A DNA stretch of 64,000 bases. Source: Streptomyces chromofuscus. GTDB taxonomy: Bacteria > Actinomycetota > Actinomycetes > Streptomycetales > Streptomycetaceae. The notes under the pieces were generated by a model that was not told the DNA's origin, made no database searches, and saw only the letters and a list, made by a program, of their open reading frames with translations. The position numbers were made by a program, and so were the translations under genes. Each line of letters starts with the position of its first letter. Positions within the stretch are counted from its first letter, which is position 1. Positions 53,740 through 63,065 of the stretch are shown piece by piece. The stretch covers positions 3,847,501 through 3,911,500 of the forward strand of contig NZ_CP063374.1 in assembly GCF_015160875.1 (NCBI RefSeq). The letters are read 5' to 3'.

Positions 53740-53819
53740 CTGCATCGCCGTACCGACCACTCTTGTGGATCAGGTAGGCTGGTGCTCGCACCGATCGGTG
53801 AAAGCCGGTCGGAGGCAAT

Positions 53820-53892
53820 GCGGACGTAGCTCAGTTGGTAGAGCGCAACCTTGCCAAGGTTGAGGTCGCGAGTTCGAGCCTCGTCGTCCGCT
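53820..53892 (+). tRNA. tRNA-Gly (GCC), copy 1
   Basis: A 73-base cloverleaf with anticodon arm CAACC-TTGCCAA-GGTTG, identical to the copy at 57686. The identity also covers ATG upstream and CTC downstream of the structural gene. Confidence 0.97.
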
Positions 53893-53899
53893 CTCTCCT

Positions 53900-53930
53900 C
53901 GAAGGCCCCGGTCAATGACCGGGGCCTTCG
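53900..53930 (+). terminator. terminator after tRNA-Gly copy 1
   Basis: CGAAGGCCCCGGTCA (53900-53914) and TGACCGGGGCCTTCG (53916-53930) form a perfect 15-bp stem around a single-base centre, so the real loop is a few bases shorter in stem. Confidence 0.85.
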
Positions 53931-54079
53931 GCATATGTGCGCGGTCGATGTGTGGACAGCCGGTCGACTTTCGCCCATGCGCCGAACCTGCGCGCCTGCG
54001 CCGGGCTTCTGACATTTGTCATGTGCAGTGATGACAGCGCGCACTGCTCCCCGCTGTTCGCCGCCGGGATGCTGAAGCC

Positions 54080-55042
54080 ATGGAGACGAACGAACACGAA
54101 CACGTGATTGAGGTCACTGACCTGAGGCGTGTGTACGGGGGCGGGTTCGAGGCGGTGCGGGGGATCACGTTCCACGTGAAACATGCCGAGGTCTTCGCGC
54201 TGCTCGGCACCAACGGGGCGGGCAAGACATCGACCGTCGAGCTGCTGGAGGGCCTCGCCGCGCCGGCCGGGGGACGGGTGCGGGTGCTGGGGCACGACCC
54301 CTACACCGAGCGGGCCGCCGTACGGCCGCGCACCGGGGTGATGTTGCAGGAGGGCGGCTTTCCGTCGGAGCTGACCGTCGGGGAGACCGTACGGATGTGG
54401 GCGGGCTGCACGAGCGGGGCGCGGCCCGTGGAGGAGGCGCTGGAACTGGTGGGGCTGGGCCGGCGGTCCGGCGTACGGGTGAAGCAGCTGTCCGGCGGTG
54501 AACGGCGGCGGCTGGACCTGGCGCTCGCACTGCTCGGCAAGCCCGAGGTGCTGTTCCTGGACGAGCCGACGACCGGGCTGGACGCCGAAGGGCGGCGCGA
54601 CACCTGGGAACTGGTCCGGCGGCTGCGGGACACCGGGACGACGGTGCTGCTGACCACGCACTACCTGGAGGAGGCCGAAGGGCTGGCCGACCGGCTGGCC
54701 ATCCTGCACGAAGGGCGGATCGCGGCGGCCGGGACGCCCGCCGAGGTGACCGCGTCCCAGCCGGCCCGGATCTCCTTCGAACTGCCCGACAGCTACTTCC
54801 TCGGCGATCTGCCGTCCCTCGGAGAGCTCGGGGTCGTCGGTCACGAGACGGACGGTCGGGTCGTACGGCTGCGGACGCACGAGGTGCAGCGGACCGCCAC
54901 CGAACTGCTGGTGTGGGCCCGGGAGGCAGGTGTCGAACTGCGCGGGCTGGACGTGCGGTCCGCCTCGCTGGAGGAGGCGTTCCTGCGGATCGCCGGGCGG
55001 GCCTCGGCCGTCGCCGCGGAGAAGGAAGAGGTGGCGGCGTGA
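54080..55042 (+). CDS. ABC transporter ATP-binding protein
   Basis: A 320-residue nucleotide-binding subunit of the drug/ABC-2 exporter type. It has Walker A GTNGAGKTS, Q-loop VMLQEGGFPSELT, signature LSGGERRRLDLALAL, Walker B VLFLDEPTTGLD and an H-loop in LTTHYLEEAEGLADR. A C-terminal extension of about 80 residues is typical of DrrA-like proteins. Its stop overlaps the permease start (GTGA). The next two genes are a histidine kinase and a response regulator, so it resembles self-regulated exporter/two-component operons. Confidence 0.95.
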   Translation: METNEHEHVIEVTDLRRVYGGGFEAVRGITFHVKHAEVFALLGTNGAGKTSTVELLEGLAAPAGGRVRVLGHDPYTERAAVRPRTGVMLQEGGFPSELTVGETVRMWAGCTSGARPVEEALELVGLGRRSGVRVKQLSGGERRRLDLALALLGKPEVLFLDEPTTGLDAEGRRDTWELVRRLRDTGTTVLLTTHYLEEAEGLADRLAILHEGRIAAAGTPAEVTASQPARISFELPDSYFLGDLPSLGELGVVGHETDGRVVRLRTHEVQRTATELLVWAREAGVELRGLDVRSASLEEAFLRIAGRASAVAAEKEEVAA

Positions 55043-55809
55043 GCGGCACCACTGTGGCGGGCCGGATGACCGCGCTGGCCCGGGCCGAGTTGACGCTGCT
55101 GGGGCGCAGCCGGGCGACGCTCGTCACGGCGGTGGCGGTGCCCCTGCTGCTGCCGCTCAGCGTGCGGTCCGCGATCGACGGGATGGACCTGGCGGACGCC
55201 GGGCTCACGGTCGGCACGGTGATCCTGCCCGCCGCCATCGGCTTCTCCCTGCTCTTCGCCGTGTACGCGGCCCTGACCAGCGCCTATGTCGTGCGCCGCG
55301 AGGAACTCGTCCTCAAGCGGCTGCGCACCGGGGAGCTGCGCGACCGGGAGATCCTGGTCGCGGCGGCGTTGCCGGCGTCGGCGATCGGGCTTGTGCAGTG
55401 CGTGCTGATGGCGGCGGGGGGCACCGTGCTGCTCGACCTCGGTGCGCCGCCCGCACCTCATCTCGCCGTCGTGGGCGTGCTGTTGGGGCTCGTGCTGTGC
55501 GGGGCGCTGGCGGCGGTCACCGCCACGTTCACCAGGACCGCGGAGAGCGCCCAGGTGACCAGCCTGCCGCTGTTGTTCGTGTCCATGCTCGGCTCGGGTG
55601 TGGCCATCCCGCTGGAACTGCTGCCCGACCGGCTCGCCGCGGTGTGCGAGCTGCTGCCGCTGACGCCGGTCATCACGCTGGTGCGCGGGGCGTGGACCGG
55701 GGAGCTGCCGGCGTCCGAGGCGCTGGGGGCCGTGGCGGTCGCGCTGGTCTGGACTGCCGTCGCCGTGTTTGCTGTACAGCGCTGGTTCCGCTGGGAGCCG
55801 CGGCGTTGA
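55039..55809 (+). CDS. ABC-2-type transporter permease
   Basis: A 256-residue membrane protein with six helices, including LVTAVAVPLLLPL, VILPAAIGFSLLFAVYAALT, APHLAVVGVLLGLVLCGALAAVTATF and LGAVAVALVWTAVAVFAVQRWF. It pairs with the upstream ATPase to export an unknown lipid, drug or peptide. GTG at 55039 overlaps the ATPase stop by 4 bp. Confidence 0.93.
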   Translation: MSGTTVAGRMTALARAELTLLGRSRATLVTAVAVPLLLPLSVRSAIDGMDLADAGLTVGTVILPAAIGFSLLFAVYAALTSAYVVRREELVLKRLRTGELRDREILVAAALPASAIGLVQCVLMAAGGTVLLDLGAPPAPHLAVVGVLLGLVLCGALAAVTATFTRTAESAQVTSLPLLFVSMLGSGVAIPLELLPDRLAAVCELLPLTPVITLVRGAWTGELPASEALGAVAVALVWTAVAVFAVQRWFRWEPRR

Positions 55810-55828
55810 CGGAGGGGGTGGCGGTCGG

Positions 55829-57058
55829 GTGTCCGGGCCGGGCAGATGGTGGCGGAGGAAGAGCACGCCGGCGAAGGTGGAGACGTACACGCGGTGGTCG
55901 TTCCACTTCTTCCCGCTGATCGAGGTCGGGCTGTTCGGTCTGCCGCTCTTCGGCGCGGTGCCGCTGCCGCTCGCGGTACAGCTGTTCCTGATGGTGTGCG
56001 CGCACGCGGCATTCTGCTCGCTCGTCGGATCCCGGGCGCTGGACTGGACGCGCGGCCTGCGTCCCCAGCCCCTGCGGCTGGTGTGGGGCCTGGGGATCGC
56101 CAGCGCGGTGTCCGTCGCCGTCGTGCTCCTGGTCGTCGACCACGGCTCCCCGGAGGAGGACGCCGCCACCACGCTGGGCACGACGACCGGTGGTCTGCTG
56201 GCCTTCGGCGTCAGCGCGATCGCGCTCGGCATCCGCGACCGGCGCCGGGTGCTGGGCCTCGTGCTCGGCATCTCGGCGGGTACCGGACTGGTGGTCCTCG
56301 CGCTGGGCGGCCCCGCCTTGCAGGCGCTGGTCACCGCGCTGGCGACGCTGTTCGGCACCGGCTTCTTCGCCTTCACCTCCGTCTTCTCCGTCTGGCTGCT
56401 CAACGCCGTCTACGAACTCGACGCCGCCCGCGAGACGCGGGCCCGGCTCGCCGTCGCCGAGGAACGGCTGCGGTTCGGGCGGGACCTGCACGACGTGATG
56501 GGGCGCAACCTCGCCGTGATCGCGCTGAAGAGCGAGCTGGCCGTGCAGTTGGCGCGGCGGGGGCGGGCCGAGGCGGTGGACCAGATGATCGAGGTACAGC
56601 GCATCGCCCAGGAGTCGCAGCGCGAGGTGCGCGATGTCGTCCGGGGCTACCGGGAGGCCGACCTCGGGGTCGAACTCGCCGGTGCGCAGGGCGTGCTGAC
56701 GGCGGCCGGGATCGCCTGCGAGGTGTCCGGGGAGCAAGCCGCCGCGGGACTGCCGGACGAGGTGCAGTCGGCGCTGGGGTGGGTGGTGCGCGAGGCGACC
56801 ACCAATGTGCTGCGGCACGGAAATGCCGAACGGTGCGTTGTGGGACTGCGGATGCTCAAGGGTCATGTGGTGCTGACGGTGGAGAACGACGGGGTGACGG
56901 CCGTCGGCGAAGGGGGCGGTGGCTCCGGTCTCGCGGGGCTGCGGGAGCGGTTGGCCGCGGTCGAGGGGACGTTGGAGGCCGGGCCCGCCGGGCGCGGGCT
57001 GTTCCGCCTGATGGCCGAGGTGCCGTTGACATCTCCTGTGCAGGCGGTGGCGTCGTGA
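55829..57058 (+). CDS. sensor histidine kinase (HisKA_3 type)
   Basis: A 409-residue kinase of the NarL-type group. About five membrane helices (residues 20-200) precede the phosphorylation helix RLRFGRDLHDVMGRNLAVIALKSELAVQL with the conserved His, then a HATPase domain (EATTNVLRHGNAERC; GGGSGLAGLRERL). There is no large extracellular domain, so it resembles intramembrane-sensing DesK/BceS-like kinases. GTG at 55829 follows GGAGGGGG. It overlaps the response regulator by 4 bp. Confidence 0.92.
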   Translation: MSGPGRWWRRKSTPAKVETYTRWSFHFFPLIEVGLFGLPLFGAVPLPLAVQLFLMVCAHAAFCSLVGSRALDWTRGLRPQPLRLVWGLGIASAVSVAVVLLVVDHGSPEEDAATTLGTTTGGLLAFGVSAIALGIRDRRRVLGLVLGISAGTGLVVLALGGPALQALVTALATLFGTGFFAFTSVFSVWLLNAVYELDAARETRARLAVAEERLRFGRDLHDVMGRNLAVIALKSELAVQLARRGRAEAVDQMIEVQRIAQESQREVRDVVRGYREADLGVELAGAQGVLTAAGIACEVSGEQAAAGLPDEVQSALGWVVREATTNVLRHGNAERCVVGLRMLKGHVVLTVENDGVTAVGEGGGGSGLAGLRERLAAVEGTLEAGPAGRGLFRLMAEVPLTSPVQAVAS

Positions 57059-57663
57059 CGGTGCGTGTGCTGCTCGCCGACGACGAGCATCTGATCCGGG
57101 GTGCGCTGGCCGCCCTGTTGTCGCTGGAGGACGACCTGGTGGTGGTCGCCGAGGCGGCGAGCGGGCCGGAGGCACTGGCGATGGCGCGGGCCCACGAGCC
57201 CGAGGTGGCCGTGCTGGATCTCCAGATGCCCGGCGCCGACGGTGTGAAGGTCGCCACATCTCTGCGGGCCGAACTGCCCGGCTGCCGGGTGCTGATCGTC
57301 ACCAGCCACGGCCGGCCGGGGCATCTGAAGCGGGCGCTGGCGGCGGGTGTGCGCGGGTTCGTGCCGAAGACGGTCAGCGCGCAGCGGCTCGCCGAGATCA
57401 TCCGGACCGTTCACGCCGGTAACCGTTACGTCGACCCGGAGTTGGCCGCCGACGCGATCTCCGCCGGGGACTCGCCGCTCACCGCGCGGGAGGCGGAGGT
57501 GCTGGAGCTGGCCGCGGACGGGGCGCCCGTCGCCGAGATCGCCGAGCGGGCCGCGCTGTCCCAGGGGACCGTGCGGAACTACCTGTCGTCGGCCGTGTCG
57601 AAACTCGGGGTGGAGAACCGGCATGCGGCTGTGCGTCTCGCTCGGGAGCGAGGTTGGGTATAG
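57055..57663 (+). CDS. NarL/LuxR-family response regulator
   Basis: A 202-residue regulator. The receiver domain has the acidic pair (LLADDEH), phospho-acceptor Asp in VAVLDLQMPGADG, Thr/Ser in IVTSHG and Lys in FVPKTVS. The LuxR-type helix-turn-helix (LTAREAEVLELAADGAPVAEIAERAALSQGTVRNYLSSAVSKLG) is complete. It is the cognate partner of the upstream kinase, with a GTGA overlap, and likely controls the same exporter operon. Confidence 0.95.
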   Translation: MTVRVLLADDEHLIRGALAALLSLEDDLVVVAEAASGPEALAMARAHEPEVAVLDLQMPGADGVKVATSLRAELPGCRVLIVTSHGRPGHLKRALAAGVRGFVPKTVSAQRLAEIIRTVHAGNRYVDPELAADAISAGDSPLTAREAEVLELAADGAPVAEIAERAALSQGTVRNYLSSAVSKLGVENRHAAVRLARERGWV

Positions 57664-57685
57664 TTGCTGTCGCGCCACGGCGCAT

Positions 57686-57758
57686 GCGGACGTAGCTCAG
57701 TTGGTAGAGCGCAACCTTGCCAAGGTTGAGGTCGCGAGTTCGAGCCTCGTCGTCCGCT
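57686..57758 (+). tRNA. tRNA-Gly (GCC), copy 2
   Basis: A 73-base cloverleaf identical to the copy at 53820, lying 22 bp after the response-regulator stop. Confidence 0.97.
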
Positions 57759-57766
57759 CCGCATCA

Positions 57767-57794
57767 GCCCCCCGGTTCCGGCCGGGGGGCTTTT
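57767..57794 (+). terminator. intrinsic terminator after tRNA-Gly copy 2
   Basis: GCCCCCCGG (57767-57775) pairs with CCGGGGGGC (57782-57790), followed by four T residues. Confidence 0.9.
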
Positions 57795-57802
57795 CCGTTC
57801 CG

Positions 57803-58702
57803 CTACGACCAGCTGGTGCCGGTCAGACGCTCGTAGGCCTCCACGTACTTGGCGCGGGTGGCCTCCACGACGTGCGGCGGCAGCGCGGGCGGGGGCTGCT
57901 CGCTCCTGCGGTCCCAGCCGGACTCGGCCGAGGTCAGCCAGTCGCGGACGTACTGCTTGTCGTACGACGGCTGCGCGCGACCCGGCTGCCACCGGTCGAC
58001 CGGCCAGAAGCGGGAGGAGTCGGGGGTGAGGACCTCGTCGGCGAGGACCAGGGCGTCGCCGTCGAAGCCGAACTCGAACTTCGTGTCCGCCAGGATGATC
58101 CCCCGGTCGCGGGCGATGTCGCGGGCGCGGGAGTAGACGGCGAGGGTGGACTGGCGCAGCCGGGCCGCGGTGTCGGCGCCGACCTGCCGGGCGACCTCCT
58201 CGTAGGAGACGTTCTCGTCGTGCTCGCCGACCTCGGCCTTGGTGGCCGGGGTGAAGATGGGGGCGGGCAGCTCGGAGCCGTCGACGAGGCCTTCGGGGAG
58301 GGCGAGGCCGCAGACCGTGCGGGACTCGTCGTACTCGGCCAGGCCGGAGCCGGTGAGGTAGCCGCGGGCGACGCACTCCACGGGGACCATGTGCAGCGAC
58401 TTGCAGACCAGGGTGCGGCCCGCCCAGTCGGCGGGGGCGTTCTCGGGCAGGTCCGTGCTCAGGACGTGGCTGGGGACCAGGTCGGCGAGCTGGTCGAACC
58501 ACCACAGGGAGAGCTGCGTGAGGACGCGGCCCTTGTCGGGGATCTCGGTCGGCAGCACCCAGTCGTAGGCGGAGATGCGGTCACTGGCGACCATGACGAG
58601 GTCCCCCGCCTCGTTCCGGTACAGCTCGCGCACCTTGCCGGTGTGCAGATGCACCAGGCCCGGAACCTCGGTCGGCTCGGGCTTTTCGACGAATCCGGAC
58701 AC
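57803..58702 (-). CDS. purC: phosphoribosylaminoimidazole-succinocarboxamide synthase
   Basis: A 299-residue SAICAR synthetase that joins aspartate to CAIR. It has the N-terminal ATP-binding LVHLHTGKVRELYRN, MVASDRISAYDWVLPTEIPDKG, SGLAEYDES and the substrate region LADTKFEFGF. GTG at 58702 has GGGGAGG upstream. It is transcribed leftwards alone, with a terminator of the neighbouring tRNA on the other side. Confidence 0.97.
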   Translation of the reverse strand: MSGFVEKPEPTEVPGLVHLHTGKVRELYRNEAGDLVMVASDRISAYDWVLPTEIPDKGRVLTQLSLWWFDQLADLVPSHVLSTDLPENAPADWAGRTLVCKSLHMVPVECVARGYLTGSGLAEYDESRTVCGLALPEGLVDGSELPAPIFTPATKAEVGEHDENVSYEEVARQVGADTAARLRQSTLAVYSRARDIARDRGIILADTKFEFGFDGDALVLADEVLTPDSSRFWPVDRWQPGRAQPSYDKQYVRDWLTSAESGWDRRSEQPPPALPPHVVEATRAKYVEAYERLTGTSWS

Positions 58703-58813
58703 GGTTCCTCCCCGTGGTTCTGTCCAAGTGGGTCGATTCTCCCGTATGCCGGGACGGGTGCGGACAGCGGGTCGTGGCGTCGTGGGGAGCGGTCGTGCTC
58801 CGGACCGTGGCGA

Positions 58814-60319
58814 TCAGTCGCGTTTGCAGATGCGGTCCAGGAGATTGCCGGTGGCGCGCTGGATACGCGGGTCCACGTGGCCGGGGCGGTCCAGGGCCGG
58901 GGACCAGGCGAACGTTCCGGACGCGAAGACCAGGGCGCCGGACGGGGCCCGGTAGAGGGACGTCTCCTGGTGGCGGGCGACGCCCTCGCCGTCGGTGTAC
59001 GGCGAGTGGGCCAGCAGGATGCGCTCGTCGTGGTCGGGGAGCGGGGTGCGTGGGAAGTACCGGTCGGCCTCGCCGGCGACCATGCCCTCGATCTCGTCGC
59101 CCTCGTGCGCGCCGGTCGCCTCCCACAGCCAGTGGCCGGCGTTGCGGACGATCAGCGGGTGCGGCTCGGGGACCCGGCCGGCGTACTGGATGCCGATCAG
59201 CTGCTGCTCCGGGCGGTCGATCTCCCGCCACAGCACCGGCCTGCCCGGGCCCTTGCGCTTGCGGCAGGTGAGGAGGCGGTGCGGGGTCCCGGACGGGGAC
59301 GGCCCCAACTCCACCTGCCAGTACATGGTGTTGGAGGACAGGAAGACCAGGGACGTGCCGTGCTCGCGGGCCAGCTCCGCCGTGCGGCGCATGTTCGCCG
59401 ACCAGTACTCGTCGTGGCCCGGGAAAACCAGGCCCCGGTAGCGGGTGGGGTCGACGCGGCCGGCGTGCAGGTCGCTCGCGTCGGCGTAGGCGAGGTCGTA
59501 GCCGTAGCGCTCGGCCCAGCGGATGAAGTCGTAGGCGTGGCCCACGTGCAGCGGCAGGCCGGCGCCGGCGTACGGCCGGTCGAAGGAGACGGTCGTCGCC
59601 GCGTCGGCCTCGCCGAGCAGGCGGCCGTTCTCGTCCCAGGCGTGGTAGAGGCTCGCCCCGGTGCGGCCGTCCTCGGGATAGAGGTTGTACGCCTGCCAGG
59701 TGATGTCCGGCAGCAACAGCAGCAGGTCGGCCGGGTGGTCGTCGCGGACCGTGAACGGCACGTGGGAGCGGTGGCCGTCGGCGGTGGTGAGGACGGCCAC
59801 GTACGCACCGACGTTCCAGAACGACGGGATCTGCAGGCGCCAGGACAGCCACCAGTGGTGGCAGGAGACCGTGCGGTCGGCGGTGAGCGGGGGAGGCTGG
59901 ACGATGCCGGAGAGGCGCGGGCTGGTGGTGATCTTGGCGGCGCCGTCGCCGTTGTAGTGGCCGATGCGGTAGATGTCGACGGCGAATTCCTGGGGCGGGT
60001 CGACGGTCACGTGGAAGTCGAGGGCCTCGCCGGGGGCGACCGCGCCGGTGGAGACGAAGCCCTTGATCTGGCGGCGCACGTCGTCGGCCGCGCGGGGGCC
60101 GCCGGAGCGGGGCGCGGGGACACGGCCTCGGCCGGTGGCGGTGCCGGAGGGCTGCTGGGCGCCGAGGGCCGGGTCCACGTACCAAGGGACCACCTGGCCG
60201 GTGTCGTCGAAGTACGTCTCGCTGCCGCGCAGCCAGGGAAGCGGGCCCTGGCCGAAAGGATCCGTCACGGCGTGTGCCAGTGCTCCTGACTCCCAGCGGC
60301 GAATCTGCTCCGGCCCCAT
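58814..60319 (-). CDS. N,N-dimethylformamidase beta-subunit-like protein
   Basis: A 501-residue soluble protein of the dimethylformamidase large-subunit-like family. The N-terminal beta-rich half includes FVSTGAVAPGEALDFHVTV and DIYRIGHYNGDGAAKI. The C-terminal half resembles a glutaminase-like/flavodoxin-like fold (LLLLPDITWQAYNLYPEDG; YRGLVFPGHDEYWSANMRR). Real DMFase needs a small subunit not seen here, so the substrate is unknown. ATG at 60319 has GGGAGGGG ten bases upstream; longer frames have no similarity. It lies between purC and the M48-like gene. Confidence 0.85.
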   Translation of the reverse strand: MGPEQIRRWESGALAHAVTDPFGQGPLPWLRGSETYFDDTGQVVPWYVDPALGAQQPSGTATGRGRVPAPRSGGPRAADDVRRQIKGFVSTGAVAPGEALDFHVTVDPPQEFAVDIYRIGHYNGDGAAKITTSPRLSGIVQPPPLTADRTVSCHHWWLSWRLQIPSFWNVGAYVAVLTTADGHRSHVPFTVRDDHPADLLLLLPDITWQAYNLYPEDGRTGASLYHAWDENGRLLGEADAATTVSFDRPYAGAGLPLHVGHAYDFIRWAERYGYDLAYADASDLHAGRVDPTRYRGLVFPGHDEYWSANMRRTAELAREHGTSLVFLSSNTMYWQVELGPSPSGTPHRLLTCRKRKGPGRPVLWREIDRPEQQLIGIQYAGRVPEPHPLIVRNAGHWLWEATGAHEGDEIEGMVAGEADRYFPRTPLPDHDERILLAHSPYTDGEGVARHQETSLYRAPSGALVFASGTFAWSPALDRPGHVDPRIQRATGNLLDRICKRD

Positions 60320-60767
60320 GGTCGCTTCCCCTCCCTCGGCGCCGTTCTGTTGTGGTGGTGCGGTTGTTCTTCGGCGGTGGTGTTCGGATGTGGTTGCCGG
60401 TGTGGCGTTCGGCGATGGTGCGGGTGTGGCTGTCTGTGGTGAGCGTGCCGGAGGTGATGGGCATTGCGGCGTTCGTACGACTGTCTTATGTCGTGTGCGA
60501 TTGCCATGTGCGCGTTCAACACCCAGCACATCACATTCTGCACGGACTCCGTCACGGTTCGTTGTGAATTGACCGAAAGCGGAAGAATGGGCTCCGGCTT
60601 GAGGGCGGGCGCCGGGGTTGGGCGCTGAGAGCCGGGTGCCGATGTCGGGCCGGGCGGTGGGCGAGGCGGCCTGAGGGGAGTCCGGGTCGGGCTGTGGAGT
60701 GGCCGGAGGGTTCCGGGTGCCGGGCGGTGCGGGTGACTCGCCGCGGTGGCCGGGCGGCCTTCCCGGC
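60320..60767. other. intergenic region between two leftward genes
   Basis: A 448-bp gap with a G/T-rich plus strand. The DMFase-like promoter should lie here. No gene is supported; short frames lack binding sites. Confidence 0.45.
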
Positions 60768-63065
60768 TCAGACGAGTCGTACGGGCTTCTCCGGGCGTAT
60801 GCCGACCTCGGCCAGCCAGGCCCTGAGCGGAGCCGGATCACCGTCCTCTATGAGGCTGAGGACCCTGGGCGTCAGGTCGGTGGCGCGTTCGCCCTTGACC
60901 AGGAGGGACGGGCCGTCGAGCCAGTCCAGGCCGGGGGTGGCCCCGGCCGTGTCCATCGCGGCGCAGCAGATCATCGCGGTGACGTGGTCGGCGAGGAGTT
61001 CGCGGGGGGTGCGCGCGGGCTGGAGGGGAAACAGGGGCAGGGCTCCGTCGTCCCAGAGGGCGTCGGGGGCGGGGGTGGGCGCGGCCGCTCGGGGTGGGGC
61101 GCCGGTTGCCTCCTCGCGGGCGAGTTCCGCGCTGAGGCCTGCGGCCAGGGCGGCGCTGCGGGGGTCGGAGGGTGCGGCCTCTTCCGCGTCGAGGTCGACG
61201 TCGAACTCGGTGCCGGGGTCGGTGCCGGGGGCATGGGAGGCCGAGCCGTTGGTGGGGATTGCGGCCGTGTCCGGATAGGTGGCCCGGGGTGGGGTGGTGT
61301 TCGGCCCTGTGCCGGGGGCTGCCGGCGTGCCGCTGTCCGGGGTGGTGTCTGTGGGCGGGGCCGTGGCTGAGTCCGGGGTGATGCTTCGCACCCTCTCCCG
61401 GGCCGTGTCCCGGGCTGGAATGGGGCCCCCGTCCGGGGCGGCGCCGTGGGCTGTGTTCCGGTCCGCAGTGCCCAGGTCCGGGGTGGTACCTCGGGCCGCA
61501 CGGAACTCCGCCGTGCCCGGGGCCCGGGCGGGGCCTTCGGCCGTGTTCGAGTCCGGGGCGGTGTTCAGGTCCGGGGCGGCGCCTCCGGGCTTGCTCGGAT
61601 CTGCGGCCTCCCCCTTGTCCGGTGCTGTGTCCGTGCGAGGGTCTGTGCCCGCGTCTGCGGTTGGGGCCGTGCCCGGGTCCGGGACTGTGCCCACGGGGAG
61701 CGCCGTGTCGCGGGCCGTGCCCGTGTCCGCTGCCGGGTGCCTGCCTCCGGTCTCGGTGTCGTGGCCGGGTTCGGGGGTCGTGGACGGTTCCGTGAGGTGG
61801 TCCAGGACGCGGGCCAAGGTCGGGCCGTGGTCGGCGTCACGGGTCGTGCGGCGGACGCCGAGGGTGTCCAGGACGCGGTGGAGGCGGGCGGCGTCGCTGC
61901 GCCACTTGCGGTCGACCACCTCGTCCGGATACTCCTGCCAGTTCACCGGCGACCAGTCGGGGCCGGACTCGGCCGGCCCTCCGTGGAAGAGGCGGGCGGC
62001 GAGCAGGGAGGTGGCCTCGTCGACCAGGCCGGGCTCGTCGAGCAGGTCGCAGGCGGGACGCTCGCCGAGGCGGGAGGTGAAGCCCTCGGCCAGGCGGTCC
62101 CGCCGGGACAGTTCGGTCAGGGCCGCGACGACGCCCGCGTCCAGCCGGGACGGCCAGCGGCCCATCCGCCAGGCGGGCAGCGCGACCCGGGTCAGCAGTC
62201 GGTCCCAGCCGGCGTACGCCAGCCCGACCTGTTCCTGCGCGACGATCCGCAGCCCGTAATCCACAGCCTGTGCACGCTCGGCCGCCGCGGTGGCGACCCC
62301 GCGTTCCATCTCGGCCGCGTGCGCCCGGCAGCCGCGCAGCAGCAGGCGGGCCAGCCGGCCGACGCCCGCGTAGACCGTACGAACGACGGGGCGGCGGCCC
62401 GGTGCCGAGGCCACGGCCACCGCCGCGTCCAGGCCCCGCACGAAGCGCCGGGCTGCGGCTATGTCGGGGTGCGCCGAGGGTCCCGTACCGGCGACGACCG
62501 GGGCGAGGACCGCCCGCAGTTCGCCCACGCGCATCCACCACAGGAACGGGGAGCCGATGACGAGGACCGGACTGGATGTCGTACGGCGATGGACGTGCCG
62601 TCGTGCCGGACCCGCCGTCTCGTCCGGTTCCTCCGACGCGGGTGGGGGGCCGTGGGCCGGATGAGTGCGGTCCTCCAGCCAGCTGTCGCAGTCAGGGGTG
62701 AGCGCTATGGCGGAGGGTGCGGGGACGTCGAGGCGGTCGGCGAGGTCACGCACCAGGCGGTACAGGTCGGGGGCCGCTTCCTCGGCGATCGGGACCGTCG
62801 GGCTCACGGCGGGGCGGGCGCGGGTGAGGACCAGGGCGAAGCCGGCCGCGGCGAGCAGCACGAGGAGCGCGACGGCGCTCACCGCCCAGCGGGCGACGTC
62901 CCAGCCACGGCCGGCGAGGTGGCCGGCGGAACCGCCCGCCAGCAGCACCACGGCGAGGGCCGCGGGCAGCACGGCGACGGCCAGCGCCCGGCTGCGGACC
63001 CGCAGCACGGCCAGCGCCCGGGCACGCGCGCTCTGCGCTCCCGTCTCCACACCCATAGCGGTCAC
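60768..63065 (-). CDS. membrane protein with degenerate M48-like peptidase domain
   Basis: A protein of 765 residues. The N-terminal two hydrophobic helices (ALAVAVLPAALAVVLLAG; WAVSAVALLVLLAAAGFALVL) precede a domain resembling M48 peptidases (VRDLADRLDVPAPSAIALTPDCDSWLEDR; SPVLVIGSPFLWWMRVGELRAVLAPVVAG). The HExxH expected after ELRAVLA is replaced by PVVAG, so zinc catalysis is lost. A Thr/Pro/Asp/Gly-rich linker (about 400-640) with irregular repeats follows, then a second folded C-terminal part. It may be a pseudo-protease scaffold. GTG at 63065 is chosen; ATG at 63056 is an alternative. Confidence 0.8.
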   Translation of the reverse strand: MTAMGVETGAQSARARALAVLRVRSRALAVAVLPAALAVVLLAGGSAGHLAGRGWDVARWAVSAVALLVLLAAAGFALVLTRARPAVSPTVPIAEEAAPDLYRLVRDLADRLDVPAPSAIALTPDCDSWLEDRTHPAHGPPPASEEPDETAGPARRHVHRRTTSSPVLVIGSPFLWWMRVGELRAVLAPVVAGTGPSAHPDIAAARRFVRGLDAAVAVASAPGRRPVVRTVYAGVGRLARLLLRGCRAHAAEMERGVATAAAERAQAVDYGLRIVAQEQVGLAYAGWDRLLTRVALPAWRMGRWPSRLDAGVVAALTELSRRDRLAEGFTSRLGERPACDLLDEPGLVDEATSLLAARLFHGGPAESGPDWSPVNWQEYPDEVVDRKWRSDAARLHRVLDTLGVRRTTRDADHGPTLARVLDHLTEPSTTPEPGHDTETGGRHPAADTGTARDTALPVGTVPDPGTAPTADAGTDPRTDTAPDKGEAADPSKPGGAAPDLNTAPDSNTAEGPARAPGTAEFRAARGTTPDLGTADRNTAHGAAPDGGPIPARDTARERVRSITPDSATAPPTDTTPDSGTPAAPGTGPNTTPPRATYPDTAAIPTNGSASHAPGTDPGTEFDVDLDAEEAAPSDPRSAALAAGLSAELAREEATGAPPRAAAPTPAPDALWDDGALPLFPLQPARTPRELLADHVTAMICCAAMDTAGATPGLDWLDGPSLLVKGERATDLTPRVLSLIEDGDPAPLRAWLAEVGIRPEKPVRLV

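Noticed and set aside
53769-53820. Additional tRNA between the two glycine tRNAs
   Set aside because: No cloverleaf can be formed; the sequence is only spacer with a GATCGGTGAAAGCCGGTC-like imperfect hairpin.
58814-60319. Complete dimethylformamidase
   Set aside because: The small alpha subunit is absent and the match is only to the large-subunit-like fold, so only family resemblance is claimed.
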